A stretch of DNA of 64,000 nucleotides from Ewingella sp963519305 (GTDB lineage Bacteria; Pseudomonadota; Gammaproteobacteria; Enterobacterales; Enterobacteriaceae). The stretch covers positions 124,001-188,000 of the forward strand of contig CAUQMS010000001.1 in assembly GCA_963519305.1 (NCBI GenBank), in the 5' to 3' direction. The translations under genes were made by a program, and so were the position numbers. Shown here piece after piece: positions 63,052 through 64,000 of this stretch; positions within the stretch are counted from its first letter, which is position 1; each line of letters opens with the position of its first letter. Below the pieces are notes generated by a model that was not told the origin of the DNA, made no database searches, and worked only from the letters and a program-made list of their open reading frames with translations.

Positions 63052-63450
63052 ATGAAAACTATCGTCAAATGTTCGGCAGTGATCATCCGTGACCGCGCGT
63101 TATTACTCACGCGCAAACGCGGTACAGATATCTTTATCTCCCCCGGCGGTAAACCGCTGACCGGTGAAGATCACATTAGCTGTCTGAAACGTGAACTGAA
63201 AGAGGAGTTGAACGTAGATACCGCAAAAATAACCCCGCTGGGTTTATTTCACGGTGTCGCTGAATTCGAAAAAGTTGCGATTGAAAATCATGTGTATCAG
63301 GTGGAAGTGGTTGGACAGCCGGTCGCCAGCGCGGAGATCGCTGAAATTGCCTGGGTGAATTACCGCAAGCCGCCTTGCGAAGTGGGAGTGGGATCCGTGT
63401 TTCGTGACAACGTCCTGCCGTTACTGTACCAGCGTGAGTTGATCGACTGA
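63052..63450 (+). CDS. Nudix hydrolase in the PP-loop gene set
   Basis: A 132-residue Nudix protein. The Nudix box is nearly complete at about residues 33-55: GKPLTGED, then RELKEEL, with the last Gly of the consensus replaced by Asn (EELNVD). Nudix enzymes hydrolyse nucleoside diphosphates linked to another group. It begins 14 bases after the PP-loop gene, and its stop overlaps the next ATG (TGATG). Substrate unknown. Confidence 0.85.
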   Translation: MKTIVKCSAVIIRDRALLLTRKRGTDIFISPGGKPLTGEDHISCLKRELKEELNVDTAKITPLGLFHGVAEFEKVAIENHVYQVEVVGQPVASAEIAEIAWVNYRKPPCEVGVGSVFRDNVLPLLYQRELID

Positions 63451-64000
63451 TGGATCCTTCATCCCTCGCTCCCGCCCTGCAGCAACAGCACGGTGACCAC
63501 TATTACAGGGAAGTTAACCGGCTGCGGGAAGTGCTGCGCGATAAGCTGACGACCACCTACCGGCTGGAAGGTTATGACATCTTTCTGGTGCAGTCGGTAC
63601 GTGTCGGCTTAGCCATGCTGTCGCATCTACTGCACAAACATAATTTTTCTATGAGACTGGGCGAGCACCGCCACTATCAGCCGATTGAACTGCTGTTCTC
63701 GCACCCGGTGCCGAACGACGCCTCCGCGCAAAACAGCGGCGTCAATATTGTCACCCACGTCAATCCGTATACCGGGGTGATCAGTGACCTTGAATGCAGC
63801 GAAGGCAAAGCGGTGGTCGATGCATCGCACAGCTTTGCCACCGGTCTGCATGATGAGCTGATCACCAACAGTTCGATTTTCCTCGCACCGTTGCACAAAC
63901 ATGCTTCGGTTGCCGTGGGGCTGGCGATCATTGCTGTACGCCCCGAGCACCACAGCTGTCTGTTTCGCAGCGAGCTGCGCTTGTTCGAAGGTTCTACGGT
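63450..64000 (+). CDS. PLP-dependent enzyme with class V aminotransferase motifs (cut by window edge)
   Basis: At least 183 residues are visible; the C-terminal part lies right of the window. The motif THVNPYTGVI (residues 102-111) matches the class V pattern SHVSNVTG. An Asp (124, VVDASHS) is followed exactly 26 residues later by a His-Lys pair (149-150, LAPLHKHAS), the spacing of cysteine desulfurases such as CsdA, so Lys150 is the likely PLP lysine. The N-terminal part before these motifs is about 50 residues shorter than in CsdA. It is translationally coupled to the Nudix gene. Confidence 0.7.
   Translation, partial: MDPSSLAPALQQQHGDHYYREVNRLREVLRDKLTTTYRLEGYDIFLVQSVRVGLAMLSHLLHKHNFSMRLGEHRHYQPIELLFSHPVPNDASAQNSGVNIVTHVNPYTGVISDLECSEGKAVVDASHSFATGLHDELITNSSIFLAPLHKHASVAVGLAIIAVRPEHHSCLFRSELRLFEGST

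Noticed and set aside
1..64000. Insertion sequences, prophage genes, CRISPR arrays or toxin loci other than hha-tomB
   Set aside because: I saw no transposase, integrase, phage structural gene or regularly spaced repeat array in the window.

Overview
This window is chromosomal DNA of an Enterobacterales bacterium. It follows the Escherichia coli yajR-cyo-ampG-bolA-tig-clpPX-lon-hupB-ppiD-cof-mdlAB-glnK-amtB-tesB-ffs-hha-tomB-acrBAR-mscK-dnaX-recR-htpG order almost gene for gene. The Hha protein is the short 67-residue YmoA form, which points to Yersiniaceae (Yersinia, Serratia, Rahnella and relatives) rather than Escherichia. That placement is an inference from gene content and protein similarity remembered by eye. 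I saw no insertion sequence, prophage, integrase, CRISPR array or intact tRNA.

Layout. 1-5172: start of yajR and the cyoABCDE cytochrome bo3 operon, all on the minus strand. 5727-7957: ampG and yajG (minus). 8323-18542: bolA, tig, clpP, clpX, lon, hupB, ppiD and ybaV (plus), a protein quality-control block with sigma-32-type promoters before clpP and lon. 18662-25665: fadM, queC, ybaE, cof, then two genes absent from the E. coli locus (a periplasmic TPR-DUF218 protein and a Cds1-like cysteine desulfhydrase), then decR. 25857-33980: mdlAB, glnK-amtB with a sigma-54 promoter, tesB, ybaY, atl and the 4.5S SRP RNA. 34078-38385: an adenine salvage unit (adenine deaminase, permease, divergent LysR regulator) with a PurR-type operator. 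38478-39694: hha, tomB and an orphan small gene. 39967-43172: a zinc-limitation locus, namely a metal ABC importer preceded by a 35-residue membrane peptide, facing zinc-independent ribosomal proteins L31B and L36B, with a Zur-type operator at each end. 43261-59200: acrB, acrA, acrR, mscK, rsmS, priC, ybaN, apt, dnaX (with a -1 frameshift signal for gamma), ybaB, recR and htpG.

After htpG, where E. coli has adk, the window enters accessory DNA. It holds a TetR regulator with an MFS exporter, then a LysR regulator divergent from a tightly packed set: a QueC-like PP-loop ATPase, a Nudix hydrolase and a PLP enzyme with class V motifs that runs off the right edge. I do not recognise this last set as a named pathway. 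It is the best candidate here for an undescribed system.

How the genes work together. Most blocks are housekeeping: respiration, proteolysis, DNA replication and repair, nitrogen sensing and drug efflux. The accessory insertions each carry their own regulator or operator: DecR next to the cysteine desulfhydrase, PurR and LysR at adenine salvage, Zur at the zinc locus, TetR at the MFS gene, and LysR at the PP-loop set.
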